Positions 35,822 through 46,243 are shown, numbered from the stretch's first letter. The stretch is DNA of 64,000 nt from Vicinamibacterales bacterium (GCA_958296065.1 CATQHX010000044.1:1-64000), one strand, 5' to 3'. The notes: a model not told the origin generated them from the sequence alone. Numbers and translations are program-made.

Positions 35822-38329
35822 TCAGTTGGTTCGATCTTGCGCCATCCGCATCCGGAAGGGCGTGCTCTCGACGACGCCCTGCACCAGCGCCGCGAAACGG
35901 TAGTTCTCGTCCGCCGCGTCCCGCATGATCTGCCGCACGGTGGGCATGTCGGTCGCTTCGAGCCCGCGTCCGAGGGCGTAGGTCAAGAGCCGGTCGACCG
36001 CCGTCGTCAGGAAGTCGTCGGCGTGGCTCAGCAGCAGCGCGCGCAGCTCGGCCGGGCCGTCGAACGTGGTGCCGTCGGGGAACGCCGCCGACGCGTCGAT
36101 GGGCAGTCCGGATGCATAGATGTCGCGCCACTCGCCAATCGCATCGAAGTTTTCGAGCGCGAAGCCCAACTGGTCCATCTGGGCGTGACACGCCGCGCAA
36201 ACGGGATTGGCCCGGTGCGCCGCCATCTGCTCGCGCATCGGAAGCACCTTGCGCGGGTCGCGCTCCTCGACCAGGTCGGGCACGTCGGGCGGCGGCGGCG
36301 GGGGGGGCGTGCCCAGGAGGTTCTCCAGGATCCACTTGCCGCGGATGACCGGCGACGTGCGGTTCGAGCGCGACGTGCCGGTGAGAATCGAGCCCTGCCC
36401 GAGGAGGCCGCGGCGCACGCTGTCGGCCGGCAGCGAAACGCGGCGGAAGCGCTCGCCGTAGACGCCGGGAATGCCGTAGTGCCGGGCGAGCCGCTCGTTC
36501 AGGAACGTGTAGTCGGCGTCGAGCAGGTCGAGCACGCTGCGGTTCTCGCGGACGATGCTCTCGAAGAAGAGCTTCGTTTCCTGTTCGAACGCCTGCCGCA
36601 GGTTGTCGTCGAAGTGGAACAGCAGCTCCGGGCTCGGCTGGAAGCCGGCGACGTTGCGGATATGCAGCCACTGGCCGGCGAAGTTGTCGACCAGCGCCTG
36701 CGAGCGCGGGTCGGCGAGCATCCGTTCCGCCTGCCGCCGCAGCACGTCGGTGTCGTGCAGCCGTTCGGCGATGGCCAGATCGAGCAGCTCGTCGTCCGGG
36801 ATGCTGCTCCACAGGAAGAACGACAGGCGCGAGGCAAGCTCCAGGTTCGATATGGGGTAGGGCGTACCCGGTTCGACCTCGGCCGGCTGGTCCTCGAACC
36901 GGAACAGGAAGCGCGGGCTGACGAGAATGCCGCGCACGGCCAGCTCGATGCCGGCCTCGAAGCCGCCCCGTGCCCCGCCGTCGCGGTACAGGCCGAGCGG
37001 GATCCGGAGGTCGCCGTCGGTCACCGGGCTCCGCCAGGCCCGCCGCGCCAGCGCCGAGATGACGACGCTGGCGCAAGGCTCTTCCTCGGCAGCGGTGGCC
37101 GGAACGCAGGCGAGCAGCTTGCGACGGCTGGGCGAGTCTCCCACGGTGACGGTGTCGGGAAGCGGCCCGGTGATCGCCACGCTGGAGACGACCGGCTCGC
37201 CGTTCGGAGCCCGGTACGGATCCCTGCGCAGGTCCGGGTCGAACAGGTCTTCGACGTAGGCCGAGGTCCTGGCGGTGAAGTACACCTGCACCAGGCGCGA
37301 GCCGGCGGACACCGGCGCCTCGAATCGCATGCTTGCCAGGATCAGCCGGTTCCGCTCGTCCCCGCGCACGCCCGGCGGGCGCTGCACGATGCCGGTCCAG
37401 ACCCGCTCGCCGTCGATGCTCACGTGCAGCTCGTGCGGCTCGTCGGTGACCCCTTCGAACCCGCCGGCGACGCCGCTTTCCTTCGGCCGCATCTGGAAGC
37501 GGTACTCGCCGTCGGCCGGGAAGTAGTAACGGAATGCGGTGCCGCCGCGTGAACCGAAAGGCAGCGCGTCGTTGATCCGCGTGCCCTGGTCACGGTCGGT
37601 CGGCACGAAGAAAGTCTCGGGCGCGGGCGTTCCCCGCGGGCGGCCGAGCGTCATCTCGGCGATCCGGGCCGCGGCGCCCAGGTAGCGTTCCGTCAGTGCC
37701 GACGACAGCGTCAGCGCGTCGGCGTTGTTGTCGAAGCCGTACGCCGCGTTGTCCGCGGGCAGCAGCGCTGGATCGATGTCCACCGCCAGCAGGTCGCGGA
37801 CGGCGTTGCGGTACTCGGTGCGGTTGAGGCGATGCAGCGTGGGACGGCCCGGATCGGGGTCGGCCAGCGCCGCGCGGTCGAGCTCGGTCTCGAGCCACGC
37901 CACCACGGCGTCGTAGGTGGCCTTGTCGGGCCGCGGCCTTCCGGCCGGCGGCATGGCCCCGGTCCGCAGCTTGCGGATTACCGCTTCCCAGACCTCCTGG
38001 TGCTCAGCGGCCTCGTTCATGTCCAGGACGTCGAGAGCCAGCCCGGCCGTCAGCGTGCGCTGGTTGTGGCAGGCGAAGCAGTAGCGCTGCAGGACGGCGC
38101 GGGGAGCAGGTTCGCGCAGCGTGCCGGGCGCGGCGTTCTCCGGCCGGGTCTCGCCACCCGGCGTCGGCGTCGGCGCCTCGGTACTGTGCCCGGCTTGGCT
38201 CGGCGCCTGCGGCGCAGCGCTCAGGGGGACAGCGTAGCCGATTGCCGCGAGACCGCCGGCCATGCCCAGAACGATCGCCAGGCGCCGCATCAGACTCATC
38301 GCCGCCGCCGCCATCCTCAGGCCCGTCAT
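35822..38329 (-). CDS. DUF1587/1592/1595/1588/1585 cytochrome-c-like protein
   Basis: 835 residues, signal peptide near the N-terminus (RRLAIVLGMAGGLAAIG). An N-terminal heme-binding motif CFACH lies in LQRYCFACHNQRTLTAG. Then come DUF1587 (RPTLHRLNRTEYRNAVRDLL), a carbohydrate-binding-like beta region (YRFQMRPKESGVAGG), DUF1595 and DUF1592 (LASRLSFFLWSSIPDDELL), DUF1588 with a second heme motif CAACH (NPVCAACHAQMDQLGFALEN) and a C-terminal DUF1585 (LLTYALGRGLE). Two CxxCH motifs imply electron transfer. The ATG overlaps the stop of the ankyrin gene by 4 bp (ATGA), and DUF1552 follows. The order matches the partial set at 63.5 kb. Confidence 0.94.
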   Translation of the reverse strand: MTGLRMAAAAMSLMRRLAIVLGMAGGLAAIGYAVPLSAAPQAPSQAGHSTEAPTPTPGGETRPENAAPGTLREPAPRAVLQRYCFACHNQRTLTAGLALDVLDMNEAAEHQEVWEAVIRKLRTGAMPPAGRPRPDKATYDAVVAWLETELDRAALADPDPGRPTLHRLNRTEYRNAVRDLLAVDIDPALLPADNAAYGFDNNADALTLSSALTERYLGAAARIAEMTLGRPRGTPAPETFFVPTDRDQGTRINDALPFGSRGGTAFRYYFPADGEYRFQMRPKESGVAGGFEGVTDEPHELHVSIDGERVWTGIVQRPPGVRGDERNRLILASMRFEAPVSAGSRLVQVYFTARTSAYVEDLFDPDLRRDPYRAPNGEPVVSSVAITGPLPDTVTVGDSPSRRKLLACVPATAAEEEPCASVVISALARRAWRSPVTDGDLRIPLGLYRDGGARGGFEAGIELAVRGILVSPRFLFRFEDQPAEVEPGTPYPISNLELASRLSFFLWSSIPDDELLDLAIAERLHDTDVLRRQAERMLADPRSQALVDNFAGQWLHIRNVAGFQPSPELLFHFDDNLRQAFEQETKLFFESIVRENRSVLDLLDADYTFLNERLARHYGIPGVYGERFRRVSLPADSVRRGLLGQGSILTGTSRSNRTSPVIRGKWILENLLGTPPPPPPPDVPDLVEERDPRKVLPMREQMAAHRANPVCAACHAQMDQLGFALENFDAIGEWRDIYASGLPIDASAAFPDGTTFDGPAELRALLLSHADDFLTTAVDRLLTYALGRGLEATDMPTVRQIMRDAADENYRFAALVQGVVESTPFRMRMAQDRTN

Positions 38330-39912
38330 CGTTTCAGCGCCTCCTCCGGGATGGCCGCCGCGCACGGCGACGGACACTCGATCTCCCTGGCGCCGAGCTC
38401 CCGCAGCAGAACTGCCGTGTGGGGATGCGCGGCGAACGAGTTGCCGTACTCGACCCCGTCGGCGACCCGCAGCGGCGTGCGGCCGTCGAGGGCCACGACG
38501 TCCAGATCGGCGCCCCGGTCGAACAGGTACTGCACGACGCTGTTGGCCCCGCGGTACGCCGCCGCGTGCATCGCCGTCTCGCCGACGTCGCTGACCGCGT
38601 TGACGTCCGCGCCCAGCTCCTCGACGATGAGCCGCACGGCCTCGAGCACCTGCGCCTCGCTGGCGCGGTCCTGGTTCGACGCCCAGGAGATGCCCGCCGC
38701 CGCCATCAGCGGCGTGATGTCGTCCTCGGTCTTGATCGTCGGGTCGGCGCCGTATTCCAGCAGCAGTCGCAGCACCTCGACGTCGGCCGACTTGGCGGCC
38801 AGCATGAACGCGGTGGCGCCGGTCATGTGGCGGCGATAGCGCGCGCCCGACCAGCGCGGCTCCTCCATCGAGTTGCGGCCGTTGACGTCGGCGCCGTAGG
38901 CGAGCAGAGCGCGCAGGACGCGCAGTCGGTCCAGGTTCACCACGATGAACTGGTCGCTGATGTGCCAGTTCGCCACGTGCACCGCCGCCTGCAGCGGCCG
39001 GCCGAAGATGTTGCCCCGGATGATCCCCTCGTTCTCGCGCTCGCTGTAGCCCAGCTTGCGTATCGTGAGCGGCATCGGCTCGGCGCGCATGCCCTGCACG
39101 GTCAGCCGCGTCGAGCCGCCCTCGGCGTTGGGGTCCGCGCCTTTTGCGAGCAGCAGATCCACGAGATCCTCGTGGCCGTTGACCACCGCCACCAGCAGGG
39201 GCGTGGCGCCGTCGGGGCGCGCTCCGTTCACGTCGGCCCCCGCCGCAAGCAGCGCCTCGACCGCGCCGATGCTGCCCTTGCGGGCGGCGAACAGGAGCGG
39301 GGCGGCGCCGCTGTTGGAGCGCGCGCGGATGTCGGCGTCGAGGGCGATCAGGGTCTCGACGACCGGGACGTGCCCTTCGGCTGCCGCCCACATGAGAGCC
39401 GACTGCCCGTTCCATGTCTCTCGCGCATCGATGTCCGCGCCGGCGTCCGCCAGCACCTGCACGGCGTCGACCTGCCCGGACCGGGCCGCGAGCATCAGCG
39501 GCGTCTCGCCGGCGTTGATCGCCTGCTGCGGGTCGTTCGGATCGACGCCGGCAGCCAGGAGCAGCGAAATCATCCCGGCGTTGCCGTTGCGGGCCGCGAG
39601 GGACAGCGGGGTCACGCCGTAATCGTTTGCCGCGTCGACGTCGGCCCCGGCGCGGATCAACGCCGCGGCAGTCTCCGCGTCGTTCAGGTAGGCGGCCCAG
39701 TGCAGGGCTGTCGCTCCGTCGCCCTGCCTCGCATCGACGTCGGCGTTCTGCGCGAGCAGCGAGCGGACGGCCCCGGCTGCGCCGCGCTGCATGGCATCCG
39801 CGAGTACGGCTTGCTGCGCCGCGGCTCCGGGAGCGGCGGTTGCAACGCCGATGGCGGCGGCCACGAGCACGGTTCCCAGGCGACCTCCGAGCGCAACGCC
39901 AAGCGGGCTCAT
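38326..39912 (-). CDS. Secreted ankyrin-repeat protein, coupled to the cytochrome-like gene
   Basis: 528 residues, ATG at 39912 with AGGA just upstream. A signal peptide (LVAAAIGVATAAPGAAAQ) precedes two ankyrin blocks: GDGATALHWAAYLNDAETAA, TPLSLAARNGNAGMISLLLA, QSALMWAAAEGHVPVVETLI and others; then a non-repeat insert (about 300-350; GIIRGNIFGRPLQAAVHV); then further repeats to TPLRVADG. Same architecture as the proteins at 23820 and 60532. The last codon overlaps the next gene by 4 bp, so translation is coupled to the DUF1587-1585 protein. It probably serves as a scaffold or assembly factor for that system; this role is inference. Confidence 0.93.
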   Translation of the reverse strand: MSPLGVALGGRLGTVLVAAAIGVATAAPGAAAQQAVLADAMQRGAAGAVRSLLAQNADVDARQGDGATALHWAAYLNDAETAAALIRAGADVDAANDYGVTPLSLAARNGNAGMISLLLAAGVDPNDPQQAINAGETPLMLAARSGQVDAVQVLADAGADIDARETWNGQSALMWAAAEGHVPVVETLIALDADIRARSNSGAAPLLFAARKGSIGAVEALLAAGADVNGARPDGATPLLVAVVNGHEDLVDLLLAKGADPNAEGGSTRLTVQGMRAEPMPLTIRKLGYSERENEGIIRGNIFGRPLQAAVHVANWHISDQFIVVNLDRLRVLRALLAYGADVNGRNSMEEPRWSGARYRRHMTGATAFMLAAKSADVEVLRLLLEYGADPTIKTEDDITPLMAAAGISWASNQDRASEAQVLEAVRLIVEELGADVNAVSDVGETAMHAAAYRGANSVVQYLFDRGADLDVVALDGRTPLRVADGVEYGNSFAAHPHTAVLLRELGAREIECPSPCAAAIPEEALKR

Positions 39913-40050
39913 GGTGGTCCTGATGGACGCCCATACTACTACGCGCGGCCCGCTTCCGGCATCGCGATTGCTTCCGATCGATGGTACGATGCGGCTGGCC
40001 GGCCCTGCGGCGTCCGTCCGGCCGCCGTCTTTCCCGAACGGAGGGCGGCC

Positions 40051-40524
40051 ATGCTTGTGAAGCAGATGGAGCAGCGTTTCGATAACCTCGAGGGTCGGAC
40101 CGACAGAGTCGAGCAGATTCTGCCAACCCTGGCAACCAAGGACGACCTGCAGGCGGCGATCGAGCCGCTGGCGACGAAGGCGGAGTTGCGGGCGGCGATC
40201 GAGCCGCTGGCGACGAAGGCGGAGTTGCGGGCGGCGATCGAGCCGCTGGCGACGAGAGCGGAGATGTGGGCGGCGATCGAGCCGCTGGCGACGAGAGCGG
40301 AGATGCGGGCGGCCATCGATGCCGCGGTCGAGCCCCTGGCCACGAAGGTGGAGTTCCAGGGTCTCCGGACGGAGTTCCAGGATCTCAGAACCGAGCTCCT
40401 GGGCACCATCGCGGATTCTGAACAGCGCATGCGGACGCACTTCGACGTGGTCACCGAGAGCCTGCGGGACGACATCAAGTTGATCGCCGCCGCGTTCGAC
40501 TCGCTCGCCCGGCGCGACCGATAG
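40051..40524 (+). CDS. Coiled-coil protein with 13-residue tandem repeats
   Basis: 157 residues; ATG at 40051 after GGAGGGCGG. No signal peptide. The centre is four near-perfect 13-residue repeats (pattern AAIEPLATKAELR) plus a degenerate fifth, flanked by helical segments (MEQRFDNLEGRTDRVEQI; LRTELLGTIADSEQRMRTHF). Heptad-compatible leucines make a long coiled coil likely, in the manner of DUF1640-like proteins, but I cannot assign a family. It stands alone, divergent from the ankyrin gene and 67 bp before xthA. Confidence 0.78.
   Translation: MLVKQMEQRFDNLEGRTDRVEQILPTLATKDDLQAAIEPLATKAELRAAIEPLATKAELRAAIEPLATRAEMWAAIEPLATRAEMRAAIDAAVEPLATKVEFQGLRTEFQDLRTELLGTIADSEQRMRTHFDVVTESLRDDIKLIAAAFDSLARRDR
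40153..40308 (+). repeat. 39-bp tandem repeat, four units, in frame
   Basis: Units at 40153, 40192, 40231 and 40270, each 39 bases. Units 1 and 2 are identical; units 3 and 4 share the GAGAGCGGAGATG variant and differ from each other by about one base. The repeat number can vary without breaking the frame. Confidence 0.9.
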
Positions 40525-40591
40525 GTGTCTACCGGAGCGGCGGCCGGAGAGACTGCCGGAACGGTGACGCGGCCCCGAGCGAAATCACGCC

Positions 40592-41365
40592 ATGACGATT
40601 GCCACGTGGAACGTAAACGGGCTGCGCGCCCGGCTGGACTTCGTGCGGCACTGGCTCGACGCGCGCCGGCCCGACCTGGTCGGAATCCAGGAGTTGAAGC
40701 TGACGGACGACGAGTTCCCGCGGCAGGCGTTCGAGGACGCCGGCTACCATGCCGAGCCGTACGGTCAGAAGGCGTGGAACGGCGTGGCGATCCTGTCGCG
40801 CGAGCCCGTCCGGGTCGTGCGCCGCGGGCTGCCGGGGCAGGAGGAGTTGGGCGCGCGCCTCCTCACCGCCGAGGCCGGCGATCTGTCGTTCACAACCGTC
40901 TACTGCCCGAATGGCAAGTCGATCGACCACGCCGACTATCCCCGCAAGCTGGCCTGGTTCGAGAGCCTGCGGCGGCACTTCGCCGAGCAACACGACGCGC
41001 GGCGGCCGACCGTGCTGTGCGGCGACTTCAACGTCGTGCCGGCGGCGATCGACAGTTGGGACGAGGCGGCGCTTCACGGGAGCATCCATCACACCGACGC
41101 CGAGCGGGCTTGCTTCAGGGGGTTGCTCGACTGGGGGTTCGCCGACCTGTTTCGCCAGTACCTGCCGGATACGCGGGCGTTCTCCTGGTGGGACTACCGC
41201 GGCGGCGCCTTCCACCGCAACCTCGGCTTGCGCATCGACGTGCTGCTGGGTACCGAGTCCGTCGTGTCCCGCCTGCGGCGCGTCGAGATCGACCGCGACT
41301 ACCGCAAGAAGAAGGACGGACTGATCGCATCCGACCACGCCCCGGTCATCGTTGACCTGGAGTGA
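40592..41365 (+). CDS. xthA: Exodeoxyribonuclease III
   Basis: 257 residues of the ExoIII/AP-endonuclease family, which cleaves at abasic sites and degrades duplex 3' ends. Catalytic residues are visible in order: WNVNGLRAR (Asn), IQELKL (Glu), YCPNG (Tyr), CGDFNV (Asp/Asn), LRIDVLLG (Asp) and ASDHAPV (Asp-His) at the end. Length is normal. Its stop lies 26 bases before the helicase ATG, so the two may share a transcript, a reasonable DNA/RNA-maintenance pair. Confidence 0.96.
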   Translation: MTIATWNVNGLRARLDFVRHWLDARRPDLVGIQELKLTDDEFPRQAFEDAGYHAEPYGQKAWNGVAILSREPVRVVRRGLPGQEELGARLLTAEAGDLSFTTVYCPNGKSIDHADYPRKLAWFESLRRHFAEQHDARRPTVLCGDFNVVPAAIDSWDEAALHGSIHHTDAERACFRGLLDWGFADLFRQYLPDTRAFSWWDYRGGAFHRNLGLRIDVLLGTESVVSRLRRVEIDRDYRKKKDGLIASDHAPVIVDLE

Positions 41366-41391
41366 GCCGGTGCAGTGCGACAATCTCCGGC

Positions 41392-43932
41392 ATGGCCGCA
41401 CCCCTCTTCGACCTGCTGCCGGCCGGCGAAGCGTCCAGCGACGAGCTGCTGGACCGCTTTCTCGACTACGTCGACCGGCTGGGCCTGACCCTCTATCCCG
41501 CGCAGGAGGAGGCGATCCTGGCGCTGCTCGAGGACCGGCACGTCATCCTGAACACGCCGACCGGCTCGGGCAAGTCGCTGGCTGCGTTCGCCCTGCACTT
41601 CGCGTCGCTCGCCCGCGGGCGGCGCTCGGTCTACACCTGCCCCATCAAGGCGCTGGTCAACGAGAAGTGGATGGCGCTGTGCCGCGAGTTCGGTCCCGAC
41701 AACGTGGGTCTGGCCACCGGCGACGCCACCGTCAACCGCGATGCCCCGCTGCTGTGCTGCACGGCCGAGATCCTGGCCAACATGGCGCTGCGCGAAGGGG
41801 AGCAGGCCCCGGTGGACGACGTGGTGATGGACGAGTTCCATTGGTACGCCGACCGGGACCGCGGCGTGGCCTGGCAGACGCCGCTGCTGACCCTGCCGCA
41901 GACGCGCTTCCTGCTGATGTCGGCGACGCTCGGCGACGTGACGTTCTTCGAGCAGGAGCTCACGCGGCGCACCGGCCGGGAGACGGTGACCGTCACGTCG
42001 AGCGAGCGGCCGGTGCCGCTGGAGTACGCCTATTCCGAGGACCCGCTCGCACACGCCGTGGAACGGCTGGTGGAGGCGGATCGGGTGCCGGTCTACGTGG
42101 TGCATTTCACCCAGAAGGACGCCGCCGCGAGCGCCCAGAGCTTCACCAGCCTGCAGATCGCGACGCGCCCCGAGAAGCAGGCCCTGGCCAAGGCCATCGG
42201 GGACGTGCGCTTCTCGACGCCCTACGGTCCCCGCGTCCGCACCTGGCTGAAGCACGGGATCGGCATCCACCACGCGGGCCTGCTGCCGCGCTACCGCGTG
42301 CTCGCCGAGCAGCTCGCCCAGCGCGGCCTGCTCAAGGTCATCTGCGGCACCGACACCCTGGGGGTCGGCGTCAACGTGCCGATTCGCACGGTGCTCTTCA
42401 GCCGCCTCTCGAAGTACGACGGGGAGAAGACGGCGGTGCTCTCCGCCCGCGACTTCCACCAGATCTCCGGCCGCGCCGGGCGCAAGGGCTTCGACGAGCG
42501 CGGCTTCGTCGTGGCGCAGGCCCCCGAGCACGTCATCGAGAACCGGCGGCTGGCCGCGAAGGCGAAGGCCGGGAAGAAGGTGGTCAAGCGGCAGCCGCCG
42601 CGCAACTTCGCGCCCTGGGACCGGGCCACGTTCGAACGGCTCGTCCGCGCCCGCCCGGAGCGGCTCGCCTCGCGTTTCTCCGTCTCGCACGGCATGCTGC
42701 TCAACGTGCTGTCGCGCCGCGGCGACGGCTGCCTGGCGATGCGGCAGCTCGTGCGCGACAGCCACGAATCCGAGGCAGCGAAGCGCATGCACCGGCGCCG
42801 CGCCTGGCAGCTCTTTCGCTCGCTGGTGGCGCGCGGGGTGGTCGAGATCGTGCCTCGGACGGCCGACGGCTCGCGGCTGCGGGTGGACGTGGATCTGCAG
42901 GACGACTTCTCGATGGACCAGGCGCTGTCGCTCTATCTCATCGAGGCGATCCCGGCGCTCGACCCCGACTCCGAAACCCATGCGCTCGATCTGCTCACGC
43001 TCGTCGAGAGCATCCTGGAGAACCCGGACGCCATCCTGCGCCGGCAGCTCGACAAGCTGAAGGGCGAGGCGGTGGCCGAGATGAAGGCGGCCGGGATGGA
43101 CTACGAGGAGCGCATGGAGGAGCTCGAGAAGCTCGAGCATCCCAAGCCGCTCGCCGACTTCGTCTACGAGACCTTCAACGATTTCGCCGACCGGCACCCG
43201 TGGGTCGGCGAGGAGAACGTGCGGCCCAAGTCGATCGCGCGGGAGATGTTCGAGACCTATCTCTCGTTCTCCGACTACGTCCGCGAGTACGGCCTCGAAC
43301 GCATGGAGGGGCTGCTGCTGAGACACCTCTCGAGCGTCTACAAGGCGCTGCGGCAGACGGTGCCCGACGGCATGAAGACCGACGAGGTCGTGGAGATGGA
43401 GCTGTATCTGCGGGACCTGGTGCGCCGGGTGGACTCGAGTCTGCTGGAGGAATGGGAGCGCATGCGCGATCCCGACTTCCAGCCTGCCGGCGAGCCTGAG
43501 CCGGCGGTGCCCGGGCGTGACGAGCCAGTCGACGTGACGCGCGACGCGCGCGCCTTCACCGCCGCGATCCGCACGCGGGTGTTCGCCCTGCTGCGGGCCT
43601 GGTCGATCGGCGACGACGAGGCGGCGCTGGAGGTCCTCGATATCGAGAGCGACCAGTCCAGACAGGACTGGACCGCCGAGCGGTTGGGGCGGGCGCGGGA
43701 GGCGTTCACGGGCGAGAACGGCGGCTTGCGCCTGGATCCCGAGGGCCGCAACCGGCGGCACACGCACACGCAGCCGTCCGACGACGGCGCGACGTGGAGG
43801 GTCGAGCAGATGCTGGTGGACGTGGAAGGGCACAACGACTGGGTGGCCGAGATCGAGGTGGATCTGGCCGCCTCGCGGGCCGCCGCCGAGCCGGTCGTCC
43901 GGCTGCTGCGCCTGGAGAGCCTCACGTCGTAA
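41392..43932 (+). CDS. Ski2/Mtr4-like DExH helicase with C-terminal DUF3516
   Basis: 846 residues from the ATG at 41392; a GTG at 41362 would overlap the xthA stop and add 10 weak residues. Walker A is NTPTGSGKS (54-62), DExH box VVMDEFHWY, motif [11 protein letters not shown], helicase C motifs [13 protein letters not shown] and [11 protein letters not shown]. The second half (about 430-846) is helical and matches the DUF3516 extension found in bacterial Ski2-like helicases. Such proteins unwind RNA or DNA with ATP; the precise target in bacteria is unclear. No signal peptide; cytosolic. Confidence 0.93.
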   Translation: MAAPLFDLLPAGEASSDELLDRFLDYVDRLGLTLYPAQEEAILALLEDRHVILNTPTGSGKSLAAFALHFASLARGRRSVYTCPIKALVNEKWMALCREFGPDNVGLATGDATVNRDAPLLCCTAEILANMALREGEQAPVDDVVMDEFHWYADRDRGVAWQTPLLTLPQTRFLLMSATLGDVTFFEQELTRRTGRETVTVTSSERPVPLEYAYSEDPLAHAVERLVEADRVPVYVVHFTQKDAAASAQSFTSLQIATRPEKQALAKAIGDVRFSTPYGPRVRTWLKHGIGIHHAGLLPRYRVLAEQLAQRGLLKVICGTDTLGVGVNVPIRTVLFSRLSKYDGEKTAVLSARDFHQISGRAGRKGFDERGFVVAQAPEHVIENRRLAAKAKAGKKVVKRQPPRNFAPWDRATFERLVRARPERLASRFSVSHGMLLNVLSRRGDGCLAMRQLVRDSHESEAAKRMHRRRAWQLFRSLVARGVVEIVPRTADGSRLRVDVDLQDDFSMDQALSLYLIEAIPALDPDSETHALDLLTLVESILENPDAILRRQLDKLKGEAVAEMKAAGMDYEERMEELEKLEHPKPLADFVYETFNDFADRHPWVGEENVRPKSIAREMFETYLSFSDYVREYGLERMEGLLLRHLSSVYKALRQTVPDGMKTDEVVEMELYLRDLVRRVDSSLLEEWERMRDPDFQPAGEPEPAVPGRDEPVDVTRDARAFTAAIRTRVFALLRAWSIGDDEAALEVLDIESDQSRQDWTAERLGRAREAFTGENGGLRLDPEGRNRRHTHTQPSDDGATWRVEQMLVDVEGHNDWVAEIEVDLAASRAAAEPVVRLLRLESLTS

Positions 43933-44059
43933 CGGGCGCCCCGGCTGCGATAGAGTCGTGGCGGCGTTCGTCGGCGCCAACAGACCAAGGAGAGGGCGCT
44001 CGACCTCGGCGCCGGGCGCAACCTGACCGCGTTCGAGGTGGAGCGCGCGATGTGATTGA

Positions 44060-46243
44060 ATGGAACCCATCATGCCTGCATTCTCCAGATCCCGGACTTT
44101 CGTTACCTTCGTCTCTGTCGGCGCCGTGTTGCTGACCGCGGCCGCTGCATCGGCGCAACGCCTGACCGGTACCGAGAACGGCGAGTGGCGCTACCTCGGC
44201 GGCGACGCCGGCCACACCCGCTCGTCGGCCCTGGACCAGATCGACGGCGACAACTTCTCCGACCTGGAGGTGGCCTGGATCTGGCGGGGCGACAATTTCG
44301 GGCCCAACATCGACTACTTCAACCGCTCGACGCCCATCTACGTGGACGGCGTCGTCTACACCGTGGTCTCGCCGCGGCGACAAGTCGTGGCGATCGATCC
44401 GGGCACCGGCGAGACGCTCTGGACCTTCCGCGAGCCGGAGTCGGTCCGCCATCTGCGCTCTCCCCGGCAGGCCTACGGCAAGGGGGTGGCCTACGCCGAG
44501 GTGGAGGGCCGCGGGGTGATCTTCGTCACCAGCCCCGCCTTCTTCCTCTGGGCGCTCGACGCCGAGACCGGCCGTCCCCTGGAGAACTGGGGACGCCCGA
44601 TCCCGCTCGACGGCTTCCCGCAGTCCGGCGGCCTCGACCTGATCCCGCCGCTCGTCGAGGACTGGGGACGCTGGCTCGACCGCGCGGCCAGCTACGACCC
44701 GGGCTACGGCATTCCGCGCGAGCTGGGGATGGTCACCGCCTCGGCGCCGCCCATCGTGGTGAACGGGGTGGTCGTGGTGCTCGTCGGGCACCAGCCCAGC
44801 TACGGGCAGACCCGCATCGAGAACGTTCCCGGCGACGTCATGGGCTTCGACGCCGCCACCGGCGAGTTTCTCTGGAAGTTCCACATGATCCCGCGCCCCG
44901 GCGAGTTCGGGCACGAGACGTGGCACAACGACGCCTGGCAGTGGTCCGGCGACATGTCGACGTGGGCGCCCGCCTCCGCCGATCCCGAGCTGGGGCTGGT
45001 CTACCTCGTGACGAACGCCTCGACCGTTCAGACCTACACGGGCCACCGCCCGGGCGACAACCTCTTCGGCGGCTGCGTCCTCGCACTGGACGTCAGGACG
45101 GGCGAGCGGCGCTGGCATTTCCAGATCCACCGCAGCGACCAGTGGAACTACGACCTGCCGACCGCCCCGATCCTGATGGACCTGACGGTGGACGGCGAGC
45201 ACGTTCCGGCGCTGATCCAGAACACGAAGCAGGGCCTCGTCTTTGCCTTCAACCGCGAGACCGGCGAGCCGATCTGGCCGATAGAGGAGCGGGAGGTCAT
45301 CCAGACCGAGGTGCCCGGCAACTACACGTCGCCCCGCCAGGCGTATCCGACCCGGCCCGAGCCGGTCGATCCCATCATTCTGACCGGCCTGACCGAGGAG
45401 TTCGTCATCGACTACACGCCGGAACTGAAGCAGGAGGCGCTGGCGATCCTGGAGCACTACCGCGTCGGCGGGCTCTACGTGCCGGCCCTGCCGGAGAACC
45501 ACCACAACGATTTCTACAACAACGTTGGCTGCCTCGGCGGCGGCAACGTCATACCGCACCCGCCGGTCGCCGACCCGAGCACCGGGATGATGTTCAACTC
45601 GCACCGCCGGAGCTGCAACGCCCCGTCGTTCATGCGAGCCACCGGCGGCGTCGACACGGACAACCCGGATTACGCCCAGCCCGGCCCCGGCGGCGCCACG
45701 CCCAACTCGACGCCCACCACCGGCACGACGGTCGCCGCGTGGCTGCCCGGCGGCTTCCGCCGGCCCACCCCCGAGCAGGAGCCGTTCGTTTCGGTGAGCG
45801 GCCTGCCGCGAATCGACGGCCTGCGCCTTTACAAGCCGCTGGACAACCAGCTCACCGCCTACCGGATGAACACCGGGGAGAAGGCGTGGTCGCTGCCGGT
45901 CGGCGAGACGGCGCAGGTGATCCGCAAGCATCCGCGGCTGGCCGGCGTCGACATCCCGAACGCCGGGGGCGCCGGCTTTTCGATCCAGTTGGTGACCGGC
46001 GACCTGCTGGTGCAGACCCGCTCGCTCAGCGAGGGGACGCGGCAGATCGTTCCGGACGCGCCGCTGCTGCTGCACGGCCGCGACAAGTACACCGGCGAAA
46101 TCCTCGGCAGCGTCGAGCTCCCCGCGCCCGGGCAGTACGGCATGATGACCTACCTGCACGAGGGGAAGCAGTACATCGTCGTGCAGATCGGCAGCATCCA
46201 GACCGGGTTCCCGGGGTCGCTGGTAGCGTATGCGCTGCCGTAG
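44060..46243 (+). CDS. Periplasmic PQQ-dependent (quinoprotein) dehydrogenase
   Basis: 727 residues; ATG at 44060, with ATG 44072 equally possible (no clear ribosome site for either). Signal peptide FVSVGAVLLTAAAASAQ. Quinoprotein blades: GEWRYLGGDAGHTRSSALDQ, VVAIDPGTGETLWTF, ALDVRTGERRWHFQ, FAFNRETGEPIWPIEE, LTAYRMNTGEKAWSLPVG. At the catalytic position it reads RSDQWNYDLPTAP, with Asn where its paralogues have Asp (WDYD, WDLD, WDAD). Either a neighbouring Asp serves or activity differs. No CxxCH heme motif. The substrate is unknown. Confidence 0.92.
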   Translation: MEPIMPAFSRSRTFVTFVSVGAVLLTAAAASAQRLTGTENGEWRYLGGDAGHTRSSALDQIDGDNFSDLEVAWIWRGDNFGPNIDYFNRSTPIYVDGVVYTVVSPRRQVVAIDPGTGETLWTFREPESVRHLRSPRQAYGKGVAYAEVEGRGVIFVTSPAFFLWALDAETGRPLENWGRPIPLDGFPQSGGLDLIPPLVEDWGRWLDRAASYDPGYGIPRELGMVTASAPPIVVNGVVVVLVGHQPSYGQTRIENVPGDVMGFDAATGEFLWKFHMIPRPGEFGHETWHNDAWQWSGDMSTWAPASADPELGLVYLVTNASTVQTYTGHRPGDNLFGGCVLALDVRTGERRWHFQIHRSDQWNYDLPTAPILMDLTVDGEHVPALIQNTKQGLVFAFNRETGEPIWPIEEREVIQTEVPGNYTSPRQAYPTRPEPVDPIILTGLTEEFVIDYTPELKQEALAILEHYRVGGLYVPALPENHHNDFYNNVGCLGGGNVIPHPPVADPSTGMMFNSHRRSCNAPSFMRATGGVDTDNPDYAQPGPGGATPNSTPTTGTTVAAWLPGGFRRPTPEQEPFVSVSGLPRIDGLRLYKPLDNQLTAYRMNTGEKAWSLPVGETAQVIRKHPRLAGVDIPNAGGAGFSIQLVTGDLLVQTRSLSEGTRQIVPDAPLLLHGRDKYTGEILGSVELPAPGQYGMMTYLHEGKQYIVVQIGSIQTGFPGSLVAYALP

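Noticed and set aside
38242..40050. Long plus-strand open frame leading into the coiled-coil gene
   Set aside because: It is the antisense of the ankyrin gene; only the part from the ATG at 40051 has a ribosome site and protein-like sequence.
43933..44059. Possible gene tail reading ALDLGAGRNLTAFEVERAM before a TGA at about 44054
   Set aside because: It is short, has no start and I cannot match it to a family; could be a remnant but support is too weak to list.
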